From Pokkaliibacter sp. MBI-7 (GTDB lineage: Bacteria; Pseudomonadota; Gammaproteobacteria; Pseudomonadales; Balneatricaceae): a DNA stretch of 64,000 bases. Of the stretch, positions 30,377 to 41,232 are shown in pieces. The stretch covers positions 3,676,001 through 3,740,000 of the forward strand of contig NZ_JARVTG010000001.1 of assembly GCF_029846635.1 (NCBI RefSeq), given 5' to 3'. The position numbers were made by a program, and so were the translations under genes. The notes beneath the pieces were generated by a model, which saw only the letters and a program-made list of their open reading frames with translations, made no database searches and had not been told where the DNA came from. Within the stretch, counting starts at the first letter, position 1. Every line of letters starts with the position of its first letter.

Positions 30377-32917
30377 ATGATGGCAGAAGTTACAGTTCAG
30401 CAACTGGCCGAAGTGGTTGGAGTTCCTGTTGAGCGTTTGTTGAACCAAATGCAGGAAGCGGGGCTTGAACACACCCGGTCCAATGACGTCGTTTCCGAGA
30501 AGGAACGCATGACGTTGCTGACCTTTCTGAAGCGCAGCCACGGCGGTGATGAGGACGAAGGTGAAGCTTCGCCCAAGAAAATCACACTGAAGCGTAAGAC
30601 TACGAGTCAGCTTAAAGTCAGCAATTCATCTGGCAAGAAGAAGACAGTTAATATCGAGGTACGCCGTAAGCGTACCTATGTGAAGCGTGACGAGCAGGAA
30701 GCTCAGGCCAAGGCTGAAGAGCAGGCACGTCAGGAAGAAGAGGCTGCTGCCGCGCGTAAGCAGGCCGATGAAGTGGCTCGCAAAGCTACTGAAACGGCTG
30801 TGCCCAAGGCTGCTGCAGAACAGGCGCGCAGAAATGATGCACCCAAGCGCAGCAATGATGGAGTGAAAGCTCCTCAGGTGGCTTCCATCGCTGATGTTCA
30901 GGCTGCCGAAGTGAGTGAGTCTGAGAAAAAGCGTAAGGCGAGTAAAGACAAGCCTGGCAAGGTTGTTAAGACTAAAGAGCGCAGTGACGAAGAAGAGCGT
31001 GGCCGAGCTAAAGGCAAAGTGGCTGTTCGTCGCCCAGCTGGCGCTTCTGATGACGATTTCGACGGTGCTCGCCGTAAAGCAGGTCCACGCAAGCCCAAGA
31101 AAGGTAAGCTTGGTCAGAATGCTCATGGCTTCGAGAAGCCGACTGCACCGATTGTGCGTGATGTTCTGATTCCTGAAACTATTACAGTTGCAGAACTGGC
31201 TGAGCGTATGGCGGTCAAGGCTGCAGAAGTTATCAAGATCATGTTCAAGATGGGAGCTATGGCTACCATCAACCAGGTACTTGATCAGGATACTGCTGCC
31301 ATTGTTGTTGAGGAAATGGGCCACAAGGTCAAACTGCTCAATGAGAATGCGCTGGAAGACGATCTGGCAAGTGCGGCCAGTGCTGATGTTGAAGAGGGGA
31401 CTGAAGAGCCACGTGCACCGGTTGTTACCGTTATGGGGCACGTTGACCACGGTAAAACCTCACTGCTTGACTATATTCGCCGTACGCGGGTTGCCGCAGG
31501 TGAGTCAGGTGGCATTACGCAGCATATCGGTGCCTACCATGTAGAAACCGAAAAAGGCATGGTCACTTTCCTGGATACCCCCGGTCACGCGGCGTTTACT
31601 GCAATGCGTGCTCGCGGTGCGAAAGTAACTGATATCGTAATTCTGGTTGTGGCTGCTGATGACGGTGTCATGCCGCAAACAGAAGAGGCTATCCAACACG
31701 CCAAAGCGGCAGAAGTTCCTATTGTTGTTGCGATCAACAAGATCGACAAGGAAGCGGCAGATCCGGACCGTGTTACCAGTGAATTGGCTTCGCGTGGCGT
31801 CATTCCCACAAGTTGGGGTGGTGATACCGAGTTTGTTCATGTCTCGGCCAAGTCGGGTCAGGGTATTGATGACCTGCTGGATACGGTGTTGCTGGTTGCT
31901 GAGATTATGGAGCTGAAAGCAGTTCCTGCGATCTCCGGCCGCGGTACAGTTGTTGAGTCACGTCTGGACAAAGGTCGCGGTACTGTCGCAACCCTGCTGG
32001 TTCAAAATGGTACCCTGCGTAAAGGTGATATCGTTCTGGCTGGTATGTATTACGGTCGCGTCAGGGCTATGCTTGACGAAAACGGTCAGCAGATTGATGA
32101 AGCGGGTCCTTCCATTCCAGTGGAAATTCTGGGGCTGGATGGGGCACCTGACGCTGGGGATGAGTTCTCGGTGGTTGCTTCTGAGAAGAAAGCACGTGAA
32201 GTTGCATTGTTCCGTCAAGGCAAGTTCCGTGATGTGAAGCTGGCCCGTCAGCAGGCTGCTAAGCTCGATAATCTGTTTGAGAACATGGGCTCCGACAAGG
32301 TTGCTAACCTCAATATCGTTCTGAAGACCGATGTTCGTGGTTCTCTTGAGGCGCTCAGTGGGGCTTTGACTGATCTATCTAACGATGAAGTTAAGGTCAC
32401 CATTGTATCCAGCGGTGTAGGTGGTATCTCTGAATCTGATGCTAACCTGGCACTGGCGTCCAGCGCCGTAGTGTTTGGCTTCAATGTCCGTGCGGATGCG
32501 GGTGCCAAAACCATCGTTGAGCGTGAAGGCATCGACATGCGTTACTACAGCGTTATCTACGACATCATTGATGATGTGAAGAAAGCGTTGTCCGGTATGC
32601 TGGCTCCTGAGTTCCATGAGCAGATCCTTGGTACTGCCGAGGTTCGTGATGTGTTCCGTTCACCGAAGTTTGGTCTGGTGGCTGGTTGTATGGTCATTGA
32701 TGGTGTGGTTCAGCGTGGTAAGAAGCTGCGTGTACTGCGCGACAACGTGGTTATCTTTGAAGGTGGTGAGCTTGATTCACTGCGTCGTTTCAAGGACAAC
32801 GTCAACGACGTTCGCCAGGGCATGGAGTGTGGTATCGGCGTGAAGAACTACAACGATGTCCGCGTTGGTGACCAGATCGAAGTCTTCGATGTGATTACCG
32901 TAGAGCGTAGTCTCTAA
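30377..32917 (+). CDS. infB: Translation initiation factor IF-2
   Basis: 846 residues. IF-2 is the GTPase that places fMet-tRNA on the 30S subunit. The N-terminal part has an IF2_N fold (about 1-55), a long charged Lys/Glu/Ala/Arg-rich linker (about 60-250) and a second IF2_N motif (about 265-330). The G domain has [12 protein letters not shown] at about 354, DTPGH and NKID; domains II-IV follow. AGGAG precedes the tandem ATG ATG, either of which may be used. Internal starts, known for E. coli infB, cannot be judged here. Confidence 0.97.
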   Translation: MMAEVTVQQLAEVVGVPVERLLNQMQEAGLEHTRSNDVVSEKERMTLLTFLKRSHGGDEDEGEASPKKITLKRKTTSQLKVSNSSGKKKTVNIEVRRKRTYVKRDEQEAQAKAEEQARQEEEAAAARKQADEVARKATETAVPKAAAEQARRNDAPKRSNDGVKAPQVASIADVQAAEVSESEKKRKASKDKPGKVVKTKERSDEEERGRAKGKVAVRRPAGASDDDFDGARRKAGPRKPKKGKLGQNAHGFEKPTAPIVRDVLIPETITVAELAERMAVKAAEVIKIMFKMGAMATINQVLDQDTAAIVVEEMGHKVKLLNENALEDDLASAASADVEEGTEEPRAPVVTVMGHVDHGKTSLLDYIRRTRVAAGESGGITQHIGAYHVETEKGMVTFLDTPGHAAFTAMRARGAKVTDIVILVVAADDGVMPQTEEAIQHAKAAEVPIVVAINKIDKEAADPDRVTSELASRGVIPTSWGGDTEFVHVSAKSGQGIDDLLDTVLLVAEIMELKAVPAISGRGTVVESRLDKGRGTVATLLVQNGTLRKGDIVLAGMYYGRVRAMLDENGQQIDEAGPSIPVEILGLDGAPDAGDEFSVVASEKKAREVALFRQGKFRDVKLARQQAAKLDNLFENMGSDKVANLNIVLKTDVRGSLEALSGALTDLSNDEVKVTIVSSGVGGISESDANLALASSAVVFGFNVRADAGAKTIVEREGIDMRYYSVIYDIIDDVKKALSGMLAPEFHEQILGTAEVRDVFRSPKFGLVAGCMVIDGVVQRGKKLRVLRDNVVIFEGGELDSLRRFKDNVNDVRQGMECGIGVKNYNDVRVGDQIEVFDVITVERSL

Positions 32918-32929
32918 AGAGAGAACTGG

Positions 32930-33346
32930 ATGCCGAAAGAGTTCAGTCGGACCCAGCGCGTTGCCGACCAGATCCAAAAGGATCTGGCTGGCATCGTCCA
33001 GCTGGAAATGAAGGATCCCCGTCTGGGGATCATCACCATCAGTGACGTCCGGGTCTCCAAAGACCTGAACTATGCTGATGTGTATTTCACATTGCTGAGC
33101 ATGGAAGAAGGCGAAGAGGTTTATCGTCAGGGTGAGAAAATTCTCAACCAGGCTGCTGGATTTCTTCGCACTGAACTGGCCCGCGGTTTAAAAACCATGC
33201 GTGTCATCCCTGCTCTGCGTTTTCACTATGATCACACCCTTAATCGGGGGAATCAGATCAGTGCCTTGATAACTCGTGCTGTGCGCGAAGACAAGGCGCG
33301 TCAGGATCCGACGCCTGACAGTCAGGCGGATAACGATACCGAATAA
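32930..33346 (+). CDS. rbfA: Ribosome-binding factor A
   Basis: 138 residues. RbfA is a cold-shock 30S maturation factor acting on helix 1 of 16S rRNA. The start MPKEFSRTQRVADQIQKDLA and the motif EMKDPRLGIITISDVRVSKDLNYADV are typical; the KH-like core covers about 1-108, with a Asp/Arg-rich tail. AGAGA precedes the ATG. It is 12 bp after infB. Confidence 0.95.
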   Translation: MPKEFSRTQRVADQIQKDLAGIVQLEMKDPRLGIITISDVRVSKDLNYADVYFTLLSMEEGEEVYRQGEKILNQAAGFLRTELARGLKTMRVIPALRFHYDHTLNRGNQISALITRAVREDKARQDPTPDSQADNDTE

Positions 33347-33356
33347 GTGTTCGTTG

Positions 33357-34292
33357 ATGAGTCAGAAAAAGTCTTCCAATTACTGGCGGGAGGTCAGTGG
33401 TATCCTGGTGCTGGATAAGCCCCAGGGGTTGACCTCCAATTCCGCCCTGCAAAAAGTACGTCATCTGCTTCGAGCCGCGAAAGCGGGTCACACCGGTGCA
33501 CTTGACCCTCTGGCAACGGGGGTGCTGCCTCTGTGTTTTGGTGAGGCTACTAAGTTTTCCCAGTTATTGCTCGATGCCGATAAGGGGTACGTGACTGTGG
33601 CTCGGCTTGGTACTACCACCGACACAGCTGATGCTGAAGGGCAGGTATTGCTTCAGCGTCCCCTCCCTGCTTTGACGGCTGAGCTGATTGAGTCGGTTTT
33701 GTGCCGTTTTCGTGGTGAGATTGAACAACTGCCGCCCCTTTACTCTGCTCTTAAAGTAGACGGCCAGCCTCTCTATAAGTTGGCTCGGGAAGGGAAGAGT
33801 GTCGACATGGAGACAAAACGTCGCCAGGTTACTATCTCTTCTTTACGCTTGCTTAACTGGTCAGAGTCTACGCTGGAGCTGGAAGTAAAGTGCAGTAAAG
33901 GGACCTATATTCGCTCTCTGGTAGCGGATATCGGCGAGGCGCTCGGCTGTGGTGCTCATGTTGAAGTATTGCGGCGTACTCTGGCAGGGCCGTTTACTCT
34001 GGCAAATGCGATGACTCTGGAGCAGTTGCAACAGACTGCGCAGCCAGACGAAATCGATAATCCTTTGCTGCATCATTTAATGCCGGCAGAGACTGCCGTA
34101 ATGCATTTGAATGCTGTAGAATTAGACCCTTTGCAGACTGAGAGGCTACGTCAGGGGCAGCGTATTGCACTGACTGGTGTGCAGGCTAATCCGCTCTTGC
34201 GTATCTACGCAAATACGGGTGAGTTTCTAGGTCTCGGTGAAGTTGTAGCATCGGGGATACTTCATCCGCGACGCTTGCTAAAAACCTCCTGA
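33357..34292 (+). CDS. truB: tRNA pseudouridine-55 synthase
   Basis: 311 residues from ATG 33357 ([24 protein letters not shown]). The catalytic Asp lies in [15 protein letters not shown] at about residues 46-51. The C-terminal part has a PUA-like domain (about 250-308). TruB makes Psi55 in the T-loop of all elongator tRNAs. No strong ribosome site is seen; the start is 10 bases past the rbfA stop, so coupling is likely. Confidence 0.95.
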   Translation: MSQKKSSNYWREVSGILVLDKPQGLTSNSALQKVRHLLRAAKAGHTGALDPLATGVLPLCFGEATKFSQLLLDADKGYVTVARLGTTTDTADAEGQVLLQRPLPALTAELIESVLCRFRGEIEQLPPLYSALKVDGQPLYKLAREGKSVDMETKRRQVTISSLRLLNWSESTLELEVKCSKGTYIRSLVADIGEALGCGAHVEVLRRTLAGPFTLANAMTLEQLQQTAQPDEIDNPLLHHLMPAETAVMHLNAVELDPLQTERLRQGQRIALTGVQANPLLRIYANTGEFLGLGEVVASGILHPRRLLKTS

Positions 34293-34365
34293 GGGAGGGC
34301 GCGCCATCTGTAAATATGCACGGTTGGCGTCTGTTGATTGCATATTGATTATTGGAGTTATTGAA

Positions 34366-34635
34366 ATGGCTTTGACCGCTGAACATAAGGCTCAGATTCT
34401 GAAAGATTTCGCTCAGACTGAGAATGATACTGGCTCACCTGAAGTTCAGGTTGCTCTGCTGTCTGCTAACATTGACAGCCTGCAGTCTCACTTCAAGGCT
34501 AACGCCAAGGATCACCACTCTCGCCGTGGTCTGATCCGTATGGTTAACCAGCGCCGCAAGCTGCTGGACTACCTGAAGAACAAAGATGCTGAGCGTTATA
34601 CTCAGCTGATCGGTCGCTTGGGCCTGCGCCGCTAA
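34366..34635 (+). CDS. rpsO: 30S ribosomal protein S15
   Basis: 89 residues from ATG 34366 ([17 protein letters not shown]), standard length. It contains the S15 signature [19 protein letters not shown] and binds the central domain of 16S rRNA. GGAG is 8 bases upstream. A GC-rich terminator-like hairpin follows, then pnp, the classic rpsO-pnp order in which the two are partly co-transcribed. Confidence 0.97.
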   Translation: MALTAEHKAQILKDFAQTENDTGSPEVQVALLSANIDSLQSHFKANAKDHHSRRGLIRMVNQRRKLLDYLKNKDAERYTQLIGRLGLRR

Positions 34636-34643
34636 GCGATATG

Positions 34644-34669
34644 GAACGCCGCAGTCTACTGCGGCGTTC
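34644..34669 (+). terminator. Stem-loop after rpsO
   Basis: A perfect 11-bp stem, GAACGCCGCAG (34644-34654) with CTGCGGCGTTC (34659-34669), has a 4-base loop followed by GTCATTT. The short T-run suggests a leaky terminator allowing read-through into pnp. Confidence 0.7.
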
Positions 34670-34738
34670 GTCATTTAGCGGGGGCGGTTTGCTCCTGTGC
34701 TACATCCAAGACACAGTTGAATGGACGCTGACTTTCTG

Positions 34739-34788
34739 AGCCTGTACTGCTCTGGGTTTACACCCTTGAGTCCAGCGCAGTACTGGCT
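34739..34788 (+). promoter_or_regulatory. Long stem-loop in the pnp leader, candidate RNase III target
   Basis: GCCTGTACTGC (34740-34750) pairs with GCAGTACTGGC (34777-34787) with one T-T mismatch and an extra A-T pair outside; inside, CTGG/CCAG and GGGT/ACCC can extend it. It sits about 55-100 bases before pnp. In E. coli, RNase III cuts such a duplex in the pnp leader and PNPase then autoregulates. Confidence 0.55.
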
Positions 34789-34841
34789 TTACGGCTATAG
34801 CAGCATCCTCATCGGTGTCCGAATAAGGAAGATAAGAAGCT

Positions 34842-36938
34842 ATGTCGATGTTTAACGTCGTTACCAAGACTTTTCAGTACGGTGGCCAGGAAGTAGTTCT
34901 GGAAACCGGTCGTGTTGCCCGCCAGTCTTCTGGTGCGGTAATGGTCACTATGGGCGACTCGCAGGTACTTTGTACCGTAGTTGGTGCTCGCGAAGCCAAG
35001 CCCGGTCAGGATTTCTTCCCTCTGACTGTACACTATCAGGAGAAAACCTACGCTGCAGGTAAGATTCCTGGCGGTTTCTTCAAGCGTGAAGCGAAAGCCT
35101 CCGAAAAGGAAACATTGACCTCTCGCCTGATTGATCGTCCGATTCGTCCGCTGTTCCCCAAAGGCTTCAACAATGAAGTGCAGGTAATCTGTACTGTTGT
35201 TTCTGCAAGCAAGGAGCAGGATCCAGATATCGCCGCAATGCTGGGTGCATCCGCTGCCCTGACTATCTCCGGGATTCCTTTCCATGGTCCCATCGGCGCT
35301 GCTCGTGTAGGTTTTAGCGAAGACAGCGGCTATGTACTCAACCCCAGCTACCCACAGCTGGCAACCTCACTGTTAGACATGGTGGTTGCGGGTACCAACG
35401 AAGCGGTACTGATGGTTGAATCTGAAGCCAAAGAGCTGACCGAAGACGAAATGTTGGGAGCAGTTCTGTTTGGTCATATGGAAATGCAGGTGGCTATCAA
35501 GGCCATCAACGAGTTTGCCGCAGAAGTAGGCAAGTCTGCTTGGGATTGGCAACCAGAGCCAGTGAACTCTGAACTGAAGTCACGTCTGCAGTCACTGGTC
35601 GGTGATGAACTGGCTGCTGCCTACATTGTGAGTGACAAAACTGCCCGCCGTGAAGCGATTGATGCTCTGCGTAGCAAAGCACTGACTGAACTGACCGTCG
35701 GTGAGAATGCTGCAGATGCCAGTGAAGTCGCCGGATTGTTCAATAGCCTGGAAAAAGACATTGTTCGTGGTCGCATCATCCGTGGCGAAGCCCGTATCGA
35801 TGGTCGTGACAACAAGACTGTGCGTCCTATAAATGTGGACGTTGGTGTTCTTAAGCGCACCCACGGTTCTGCTCTTTTCACACGTGGCGAAACACAGTCT
35901 CTGGCAACCTGTACCTTGGGTACCATGCGTGATGCACAGGTTATCGATGCTTTGGAAGGTGAGCGTAAAGACCGTTTTATGCTGCATTACAACTTCCCAC
36001 CTTATTCTGTAGGCGAGTGTGGTCGCATGGGCCCACCCGGACGTCGTGAAATTGGCCACGGTCGTCTTGCTCGTCGTGGTGTGGAAGCGATGCTGCCCAG
36101 CGATGATGAATTCCCCTATTCCATTCGCATCGTTTCGGAAATTACCGAATCTAACGGCTCCAGCTCAATGGCATCAGTCTGTGCTGCCAGCCTGGCACTG
36201 ATGGATGCCGGCGTACCTGTCAAGAAGCCGGTCGCTGGTATCGCTATGGGTCTGGTAAAGGAAGAAAGCGGCTTTGCTGTTCTGACCGATATTCTGGGTG
36301 ATGAAGATCACTTGGGTGACATGGACTTCAAGGTGGCGGGTTCTGAAAGTGGTGTTACTGCTCTGCAGATGGACATCAAAATTCAGGGTATCACCGAAGA
36401 AATCATGGAAATTGCCTTGGAGCAGGCTCGTGATGCACGTCTGCACATTCTGCGTGAAATGGCCAAGGTTATTGGTTATGCACGTCCAGAAGTGTCGCCA
36501 AATGCACCTAGCATGCTGACCATGAAAATCGATTCCGATAAGATCCGTGATGTTATCGGTAAAGGTGGTGCGACTATTCGCTCTATCTGTGAGGAAACTG
36601 GCGCTTCTATCGATATCGAAGATGATGGTTCTGTACGTGTCTACGCAGAGAACAAGATCGCTGCCGATGCAGCCAAACAGCGTATTGAAGCCATCGTATG
36701 TGAGGCTGAGGTAGGCAAGGTTTATAAAGGCAAGGTTGTACGTCTGGCGGACTTCGGTGCATTTGTGAACATTCTTCCAGGTAAAGACGGTCTGGTTCAC
36801 ATTTCCCAGATCAGCCAGGAGCGTGTTAACAATGTCTCTGACTTTGTTAATGAAGGCGATGAAGTGCTGGTGCGCGTTCTGGATGTCGATCAGCGTGGCC
36901 GTATCAAACTGACCATGAAGGATGTGACTGCTGAGTAA
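34842..36938 (+). CDS. pnp: Polyribonucleotide nucleotidyltransferase (PNPase)
   Basis: 698 residues, full length. PNPase is a phosphorolytic 3'-5' exoribonuclease and degradosome component. It has two RNase PH domains (about 10-225 and 310-540, the second with the catalytic [18 protein letters not shown] region), a KH domain (about 552-612 with [17 protein letters not shown]) and an S1 domain (about 620-690 with [15 protein letters not shown]). The start may be ATG 34842 or 34848. GGAAG precedes it. The leader has a long stem-loop. Confidence 0.97.
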   Translation: MSMFNVVTKTFQYGGQEVVLETGRVARQSSGAVMVTMGDSQVLCTVVGAREAKPGQDFFPLTVHYQEKTYAAGKIPGGFFKREAKASEKETLTSRLIDRPIRPLFPKGFNNEVQVICTVVSASKEQDPDIAAMLGASAALTISGIPFHGPIGAARVGFSEDSGYVLNPSYPQLATSLLDMVVAGTNEAVLMVESEAKELTEDEMLGAVLFGHMEMQVAIKAINEFAAEVGKSAWDWQPEPVNSELKSRLQSLVGDELAAAYIVSDKTARREAIDALRSKALTELTVGENAADASEVAGLFNSLEKDIVRGRIIRGEARIDGRDNKTVRPINVDVGVLKRTHGSALFTRGETQSLATCTLGTMRDAQVIDALEGERKDRFMLHYNFPPYSVGECGRMGPPGRREIGHGRLARRGVEAMLPSDDEFPYSIRIVSEITESNGSSSMASVCAASLALMDAGVPVKKPVAGIAMGLVKEESGFAVLTDILGDEDHLGDMDFKVAGSESGVTALQMDIKIQGITEEIMEIALEQARDARLHILREMAKVIGYARPEVSPNAPSMLTMKIDSDKIRDVIGKGGATIRSICEETGASIDIEDDGSVRVYAENKIAADAAKQRIEAIVCEAEVGKVYKGKVVRLADFGAFVNILPGKDGLVHISQISQERVNNVSDFVNEGDEVLVRVLDVDQRGRIKLTMKDVTAE

Positions 36939-36971
36939 TCGGCTGTTATCCTGAATCACATTCTGAAACAT

Positions 36972-37000
36972 TAAAAAGGGACCTTGGGGTCCCTTTTCTG
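36972..37000 (+). terminator. Intrinsic terminator after pnp
   Basis: AAAAGGGACC pairs with GGTCCCTTTT (about 36974-36997) around a 4-base loop. Confidence 0.9.
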
Positions 37001-37085
37001 TTTTAAGCTGGCTCTGTTTTGCAGGGTAACAGTGGGATGGGGTTTGACTGTTATTGGCATGGATAATGGACGGGAAGAGCCGAAA

Positions 37086-37544
37086 ATGAAACGAATCGTG
37101 TTGTTTGCAACGTTATTAAGTGTGGTGGCTGGGGCCGTTTGGGCTGCAGATGATCTGAGTGGCATGTCGCCCGAGCAGGTGGTTAGTTACCGGCAGGATG
37201 CCTTTCATGAGTTTAAAGAAAATAGCGGCATGCTCCGGTCAATGCTGAAGGACAAGAGCAAGTGGGACCAGGCTGCTGCTCAAGGCTATGTTTCGGCTCT
37301 GGAGCAGGCCAGTGACAGAGCTTTTGCTGCATTCCTGCCGGGAACCGCCGTGGGTGAAAGCGAGGCTTTATCGAGAGTCTGGGAAGAGCCCGAGTTATTT
37401 AAGCAGGCGCAGGGTAACTTCAAAGAGGCCCTGGCAAATGTGAAAATGGCAGTCGATAAAAATGACCCGGATTTGGCAGCCAAGGATGTTGCTGGGCTGG
37501 GTAGAGCATGTAAAGGCTGCCATGACGGCTTCCGCCAGCCCTAG
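37086..37544 (+). CDS. Cytochrome c' (class II cytochrome c)
   Basis: 152 residues from ATG 37086, which starts a clear signal peptide (MKRIVLFATLLSVVAGAVWA, cleavage near AWA-AD). The mature protein has the four-helix cytochrome c' plan: YRQDAFHEFKENSGML at the start and the heme-binding CKGCH at the very C-terminus, as in class II cytochromes rather than near the N-terminus as in class I. Members bind NO and protect against it, but the role here is unknown. It is flanked by terminators on both sides, so monocistronic. Confidence 0.85.
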   Translation: MKRIVLFATLLSVVAGAVWAADDLSGMSPEQVVSYRQDAFHEFKENSGMLRSMLKDKSKWDQAAAQGYVSALEQASDRAFAAFLPGTAVGESEALSRVWEEPELFKQAQGNFKEALANVKMAVDKNDPDLAAKDVAGLGRACKGCHDGFRQP

Positions 37545-37581
37545 CAGGGATTCGTCAGTTCGCTTTTATAGTATCTAGTGA

Positions 37582-37610
37582 AGAAAAAGCCACGCTAAGT
37601 GGCTTTTTCT
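37582..37610. terminator. Bidirectional terminator between cytochrome c' and thiolase
   Basis: GAAAAAGCCAC pairs with GTGGCTTTTTC (37583-37593 with 37599-37609). The A- and T-rich ends serve both convergent genes. Confidence 0.85.
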
Positions 37611-37640
37611 ATTCATGGCGCTGGTTGAGAAAATTACAGA

Positions 37641-38819
37641 TTAACGCTCAATGGCAAGAGCGACTCCCATGCCACCACCGATACACAAGGTCGCCAAGCC
37701 TTTGTTGGCATCACGCTTGATCATCTCGTGCAGCAGGCTAACCAGAATACGGCAACCTGACGCACCAATGGGATGGCCCAGTGCAATTGCGCCGCCGTTG
37801 ACGTTGACCTTGCTGATATCCCAGCCCAGGTCTTTGTTAACCGACATTGCCTGGGCAGCGAACGCCTCGTTGGCTTCTATCAGGTCCAGCTCGTTGATAT
37901 CCCAGCCTGCCTTCTCCAGGCACTTGCGAGTCGCGTCAATTGGCCCGGTACCCATGATTTCGGGTGCTACACCAGCGCTTGAGTACGCCTTGATGGTGGC
38001 CAGAACAGGAAGTCCCAGTGCTTTGGCTTTTTCTGCACTGGCCAGGATAACTGCAGCCGCACCATCATTCAGGGAGGAGGCATTGCCTGCTGTCACGCTG
38101 CCGTCGGGTTTGAAGGCTGGCCGAAGTTTCGCCAGTGATTCAGCTGTAGTGCCTGGGCGGGGCTGTTCATCTTTATCGATGACAATAGGGTCGCCTTTAC
38201 GCTGAGGGATGCTGACAGGAATGATCTCGTCCGCAAAGCGATTTGCAGCCATGGCTTCACCTGCTTTGCGCTGTGACTCAGCAGCAAAGGCATCTTGCTC
38301 TTCTCGGCTGAAGCCATACTTGCTGACGATATTTTCCGCCGTAATGCCCATGTGATAGTTGTTGAATGCATCCCAAAGGCCATCAGTGATCATGGAGTCA
38401 ATCATCTTCCAGTCACCCATACGCTGTCCATCACGTGATTTCGGCAGCACATGGGGGGCCTGGCTCATGCTTTCCTGGCCACCTGCGATGATGATGTCTG
38501 CATCACCACAGCGAATCGCTTGTGTGGCCAGGTGGATGGCTTTAAGTCCTGAGCCACAAACCTTGTTGATGGTCATACCGGGGACGGTGTCAGGTAGACC
38601 TGCTTTGATGACGCTTTGACGGGCAGGATTCTGACCGCAACCGGCAGTGAGTACCTGACCCAGAATGACCTCGTTGACCTGTGCAGGATCAAGATCCACT
38701 TGCTGCAGCAAGGTTTTGATTACTGTTGCACCCAGCTCCGCTGCTGTCATAGCTGCAAGGCCACCACCAAAACTTCCAACTGCTGTTCTGCCTGCTGCGA
38801 CGATCACTACATCACGCAT
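37641..38819 (-). CDS. Acetyl-CoA C-acetyltransferase (thiolase)
   Basis: 392 residues, biosynthetic/degradative thiolase II family (AtoB/PhaA type). It condenses two acetyl-CoA to acetoacetyl-CoA or runs in reverse. Nucleophile Cys in [14 protein letters not shown] (about C88), His in LGHPIGASG (about H348) and the second Cys in LCIGGGMG (about C378) are all present. No phaB, phaC or CoA-transferase gene lies nearby, so polyester versus ketone/fatty-acid metabolism cannot be decided. It is monocistronic between a terminator and panC. Confidence 0.92.
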   Translation of the reverse strand: MRDVVIVAAGRTAVGSFGGGLAAMTAAELGATVIKTLLQQVDLDPAQVNEVILGQVLTAGCGQNPARQSVIKAGLPDTVPGMTINKVCGSGLKAIHLATQAIRCGDADIIIAGGQESMSQAPHVLPKSRDGQRMGDWKMIDSMITDGLWDAFNNYHMGITAENIVSKYGFSREEQDAFAAESQRKAGEAMAANRFADEIIPVSIPQRKGDPIVIDKDEQPRPGTTAESLAKLRPAFKPDGSVTAGNASSLNDGAAAVILASAEKAKALGLPVLATIKAYSSAGVAPEIMGTGPIDATRKCLEKAGWDINELDLIEANEAFAAQAMSVNKDLGWDISKVNVNGGAIALGHPIGASGCRILVSLLHEMIKRDANKGLATLCIGGGMGVALAIER

Positions 38820-38943
38820 AAGGATCTCCCTTGATGAGTTGTACTTGGTTGCTTAGGCCATCATAGGTGATGGCCGGGTTGATATTCCAGCTGATACTAT
38901 GCTGCTGGTTAGATTAAATGGCTATGACAAGGCGCAAGATAAT

Positions 38944-38965
38944 AAAAAGGCCGGATAACCGGCCT
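38944..38965 (-). terminator. Intrinsic terminator after panC
   Basis: On the minus strand, GAGGCCGG-TTAT-CCGGCC is followed by TTTTTATT. It overlaps the panC stop region and ends the pcnB-folK-panB-panC run. Confidence 0.85.
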
Positions 38966-39813
38966 CAGAGTTGAATACGAATATTGTCGATCAGTCGTGC
39001 CTTGCCCAGGTAGCTGGCTGCCAGAATAACTAACTGCTTGTCATCGGGCTCTGCCAGTTCCAGCGTCGCCTGGTTACAGATGTTGAAGTAATCGGGTCTT
39101 AGCCCCAGTTCATCCAGTTGTTGCTTGGCTTCCGCTTCGAGCTGTCTGAAATCCACTTCACCTGCGCTAATGCGCTGCTCAATACCCTGCAGAGTCTGGT
39201 ACAGCAGGGGCGCCGTCTGCAATTCGCAGGAGGTCAGATAGCCATTACGTGAACTTAACGCTAGGCCGCTTTCTGCACGTGCTATTTCTGCTCCCAGAAT
39301 GTTAACGGGCAGGCAGAGGTCGTTGACCATCTGGCGAATCACTGCCAGTTGCTGGAAGTCTTTCAGGCCAAAGATGGCAACATCTGGCTGGACAATGCCA
39401 AAGAGCTTGGCAACGACGGTGGCTACACCACGAAAGTGTCCAGGTCTGCTGGCTCCGCAATGCAATGATGACAGCCTTGGAACATCAACTATGGTTTGAC
39501 TGGTCAGGCCCTGTGGATACATCTCCTCGACACTGGGGGCAAATAAATAGTCGCAACCGCTTTCTTCGAGTTTGGCACTGTCTTCCGCAAAGGTGCGTGG
39601 GTATCGCTCCAGATCTTCATTGGCGCCGAACTGCAGTGGGTTGACAAAGATACTCGCTACGACCACATCCGCTTCTTCACGGGCTTTGTGAATCAGCGAA
39701 ATATGGCCATCGTGCAGGTTACCCATAGTTGGCACGAAGGCAATCTTGTGAGTACGCATGCGTTCGACATGGAGTTGCTGGCGCAGCTCAGCAATGGTGG
39801 GCAGTACTAGCAT
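38965..39813 (-). CDS. panC: Pantothenate synthetase
   Basis: 282 residues. It joins pantoate and beta-alanine using ATP. The nucleotidyltransferase HIGH-like motif is MGNLHDGHISLI (about 30-41), with FVNPLQFG and FGLKDFQQLAVIRQMV following; KMSKS-like region is RAESGLALSSRNGYL. The start codon overlaps the panB stop by one base (TAATG), so translation is coupled to panB, which makes the pantoate precursor. Confidence 0.96.
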   Translation of the reverse strand: MLVLPTIAELRQQLHVERMRTHKIAFVPTMGNLHDGHISLIHKAREEADVVVASIFVNPLQFGANEDLERYPRTFAEDSAKLEESGCDYLFAPSVEEMYPQGLTSQTIVDVPRLSSLHCGASRPGHFRGVATVVAKLFGIVQPDVAIFGLKDFQQLAVIRQMVNDLCLPVNILGAEIARAESGLALSSRNGYLTSCELQTAPLLYQTLQGIEQRISAGEVDFRQLEAEAKQQLDELGLRPDYFNICNQATLELAEPDDKQLVILAASYLGKARLIDNIRIQL

Positions 39814-40607
39814 TATTCAAATCCATGTTCGTCTGAAGGAAAGCGACCTTCCTTGACGGCTGCGATATAGGCGCGAAAAGCACCAGGAATATCTTCTGCT
39901 TCAGTCATGAAGTTCTTAACAAAGCGGGGGACGTAACCGGTATTCAAGCCTAGCAGATCATGCATGACCAGTACCTGAGAGTCAGTTGCTGCGCCTGCAC
40001 CGATACCGATAACGGGGACCTGTGCTTGCCGTGTGATGGCGGCGGCGATGCTGCTTGGTACGCACTCCAGAAGCAACATGCTTGCGCCTGCTTCCTCCAG
40101 AATCGCAGCATCGTCAAGCAGCTCCCTGGCGCTTTCAGGTGTACGGCCCTGAACACGAAAGCCGCCCAGCTTGTTGACCGCTTGCGGCGTCAGGCCAAGG
40201 TGCGCACACACAGGTACACCTCTGTCGCTGAGCATGCGAACCGTTTCAGCCAGCCATGCACCACCTTCCAGTTTCAGAATATGGGCGCCTGCCTGCATCA
40301 GTAAACCGGCGTTCTGCATTGCCTGTGCCGGAGTGGCGTAGCTCATAAAGGGCATATCGGCCATCACCATGGCACGTTGTGTGCCGCGAGCTACGGCTCG
40401 TGTGTGATACACCATTTCTTCAACGGTAACAGGCAGGGTGCTGTCATTGCCTTGCAGCACCATGCCAAGGGAGTCACCCACCAGGATGATCTCGACACCG
40501 GCCTCGTCTTGTACTTTGGCAAAGCAGGCATCGTAGGCAGTAAGGCAGGTAATTTTTTCGCCAGACGCTTTCATTTGCGTCAGGGTGTGCAGGGTTACCT
40601 TTTTCAT
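39813..40607 (-). CDS. panB: 3-methyl-2-oxobutanoate hydroxymethyltransferase
   Basis: 264 residues from ATG 40607 ([20 protein letters not shown]), with AGGAAC upstream; the frame opens at a TTG seven codons earlier. It makes ketopantoate from ketoisovalerate and methylene-THF. Conserved blocks are [19 protein letters not shown] with the metal-binding Asp, MPFMSY and HLGLTPQ. No panE/ilvC-type reductase lies adjacent. It is co-directional with folK, pcnB and panC. Confidence 0.96.
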   Translation of the reverse strand: MKKVTLHTLTQMKASGEKITCLTAYDACFAKVQDEAGVEIILVGDSLGMVLQGNDSTLPVTVEEMVYHTRAVARGTQRAMVMADMPFMSYATPAQAMQNAGLLMQAGAHILKLEGGAWLAETVRMLSDRGVPVCAHLGLTPQAVNKLGGFRVQGRTPESARELLDDAAILEEAGASMLLLECVPSSIAAAITRQAQVPVIGIGAGAATDSQVLVMHDLLGLNTGYVPRFVKNFMTEAEDIPGAFRAYIAAVKEGRFPSDEHGFE

Positions 40608-40728
40608 TTCAGTAATGTTCCTGAACAAGGCATGGAAGCCAGACTAGTTGAGCATGCAACTGGAGCGACATGGCATGACAACGAAGATCAGCACATGTCC
40701 TCTTATTCTTTGTTGTAGTGCAGCAAAA

Positions 40729-41232
40729 TTATACGGGAATACGATTCAGTGTGCCCATCGGGCATTGGGCTAATAAATCGAACAGAGCACCCAGACCGGG
40801 GAGGGTGAGTCCAGGGCTGATTTCGGCCAGCGGATAGAGCACGAAACTACGTTGGCTCATATAAGGGTGGGGAACTTGGAGACGATCAGTGCTGATTTGC
40901 TGTTGTCCGTAGAGCAGTAGGTCGAGATCCAGTGTTCTCGGCCCCCAGTGTTGAATACGCCGACGCTGATGCAGCTGTTCTATGCCTTGTAAGCTATCCA
41001 GCAGATCATGAGGTTCAAGCTGCGTACGGAGTAAGGCAACGGCATTGATGTAGTCAGGTTGGCCGGGAGGGCCAACCGGATCGGAACGATATAATCCTGA
41101 ATGAGCCAGTACACAGGTAGCTGGAATGCTTGCCAGTTCGTCCAGGGCTTTACTCACTTGAGTGTGAGGTGACTCCAGATTGCTGCCAAGACCAATCCAG
41201 GCTAGTTCGGTACCATGCCAGGCATCATTCAT
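40729..41232 (-). CDS. folK: 6-hydroxymethyl-7,8-dihydropterin pyrophosphokinase
   Basis: 167 residues from ATG 41232 (MNDAWHGTELAWIGLGSNL); the frame continues upstream inside pcnB without similarity. FolK pyrophosphorylates the pterin used by FolP. The family signature GPRTLDLDLLLYG is at about 105-117. The start lies 8 bases inside the end of pcnB, with no separate Shine-Dalgarno, so translational coupling is likely. pcnB-folK-panB-panC is the pseudomonad order. Confidence 0.95.
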   Translation of the reverse strand: MNDAWHGTELAWIGLGSNLESPHTQVSKALDELASIPATCVLAHSGLYRSDPVGPPGQPDYINAVALLRTQLEPHDLLDSLQGIEQLHQRRRIQHWGPRTLDLDLLLYGQQQISTDRLQVPHPYMSQRSFVLYPLAEISPGLTLPGLGALFDLLAQCPMGTLNRIPV

